Below are positions 11,844 to 11,894 of a stretch of DNA of 11,894 nucleotides, piece by piece (positions within the stretch are counted from its first letter, which is position 1; every line of letters starts with the position of its first letter). This DNA is from F23-B02 sp946405205 (GTDB lineage: Bacteria; Bacillota; Clostridia; Oscillospirales; Oscillospiraceae). Under the pieces are notes generated by a model. That model saw nothing but the letters and a program-made list of their open reading frames with translations. It made no database searches and was not told where the DNA came from. Both the position numbers and the translations under genes were made by a program. Where the stretch lies: positions 1-11,894 of the forward strand of contig CAMJGL010000039.1 of the NCBI GenBank assembly GCA_946405205.1, in the 5' to 3' direction.

Positions 11844-11894
11844 TGAAGTGACCCCAAAAAGTTAGACAATAATTAAGAGCAAAAATTGTTCAAG
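11844..11894. mobile_element. Probable terminal inverted repeat of an IS3-family (IS150-group) insertion sequence
   Basis: TGAAGTGACCCC continuing AAAAAGTTAGACAATAATTA resembles the terminal repeats of IS150-group IS3 elements, which begin with TG, carry a short run of C then A, and contain AAGTTAGACA. No transposase reading frame is visible in the 51 bases available. It begins 28 bp after the regulator stop codon, and no terminator for the regulator gene is seen before it. Confidence 0.55.

Noticed and set aside
1..11894. CRISPR array, rRNA genes, phage structural genes, toxin-antitoxin pair
   Set aside because: No regularly spaced repeats, rRNA-like sequence or matching protein families are seen.

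Overview
The window looks like chromosome of a gut-type Firmicute, probably class Clostridia. Support comes from the AGGAGG-type ribosome binding sites before nearly every gene, sigma-A-type promoters, AT-rich intergenic DNA between GC-richer genes, a TnpV-type transposon gene, and the gene families present. The lineage is an inference; no rRNA or other marker gene is present.

Left end (1-1143): this is the right-hand end of an integrated mobile element. It carries the start of a tnpV gene (minus strand), a two-HTH excisionase-like protein (229-816), short direct repeats, and then a hard junction at about 1087 with the 3' portion of a tRNA-Ser(CGA). Only the part from the anticodon loop to CCA is present, so the element sits in the tRNA gene and the rest of it lies to the left. 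The tRNA terminator follows, then about 180 bp of structured non-coding DNA.

Middle-left (1365-2553): two small minus-strand chromosomal genes, an XRE regulator with a zinc ribbon (1411-1872) and a small protein resembling a degenerate histidine phosphotransfer domain (2089-2442).

Main part (2554-11815): a metabolic locus of two minus-strand operons and one plus-strand DeoR-family regulator. Operon 1 (10674 to 8210) encodes a predicted TIM-barrel protein (copy B), a flavin reductase-like protein and a glycerol-1-phosphate dehydrogenase-like (AraM) enzyme. Operon 2 (7668 to 2554) encodes an identical TIM-barrel protein (copy A), an ethanolamine permease-like APC transporter, an FGGY sugar/polyol kinase and a second, divergent and longer member of the same dehydrogenase family. 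Each operon therefore begins with the same 223-residue protein and ends with one of two dehydrogenase paralogues. The two TIM-barrel genes differ at 12 of 672 bases, all silent, and share 377 consecutive identical bases. The DeoR gene (11063-11815, TTG start) is divergent from operon 1. Short sequence blocks recur upstream of both operons, suggesting joint control.

The simplest reading is a catabolic pathway: uptake (permease), phosphorylation (kinase), NAD(P)-linked oxidation or reduction (dehydrogenases), with the TIM-barrel enzyme probably acting on a phosphorylated intermediate. The substrate is not identifiable from sequence alone. The right edge (from about 11844) looks like the terminal inverted repeat of an IS3-family (IS150-group) insertion sequence lying 28 bp after the DeoR gene.
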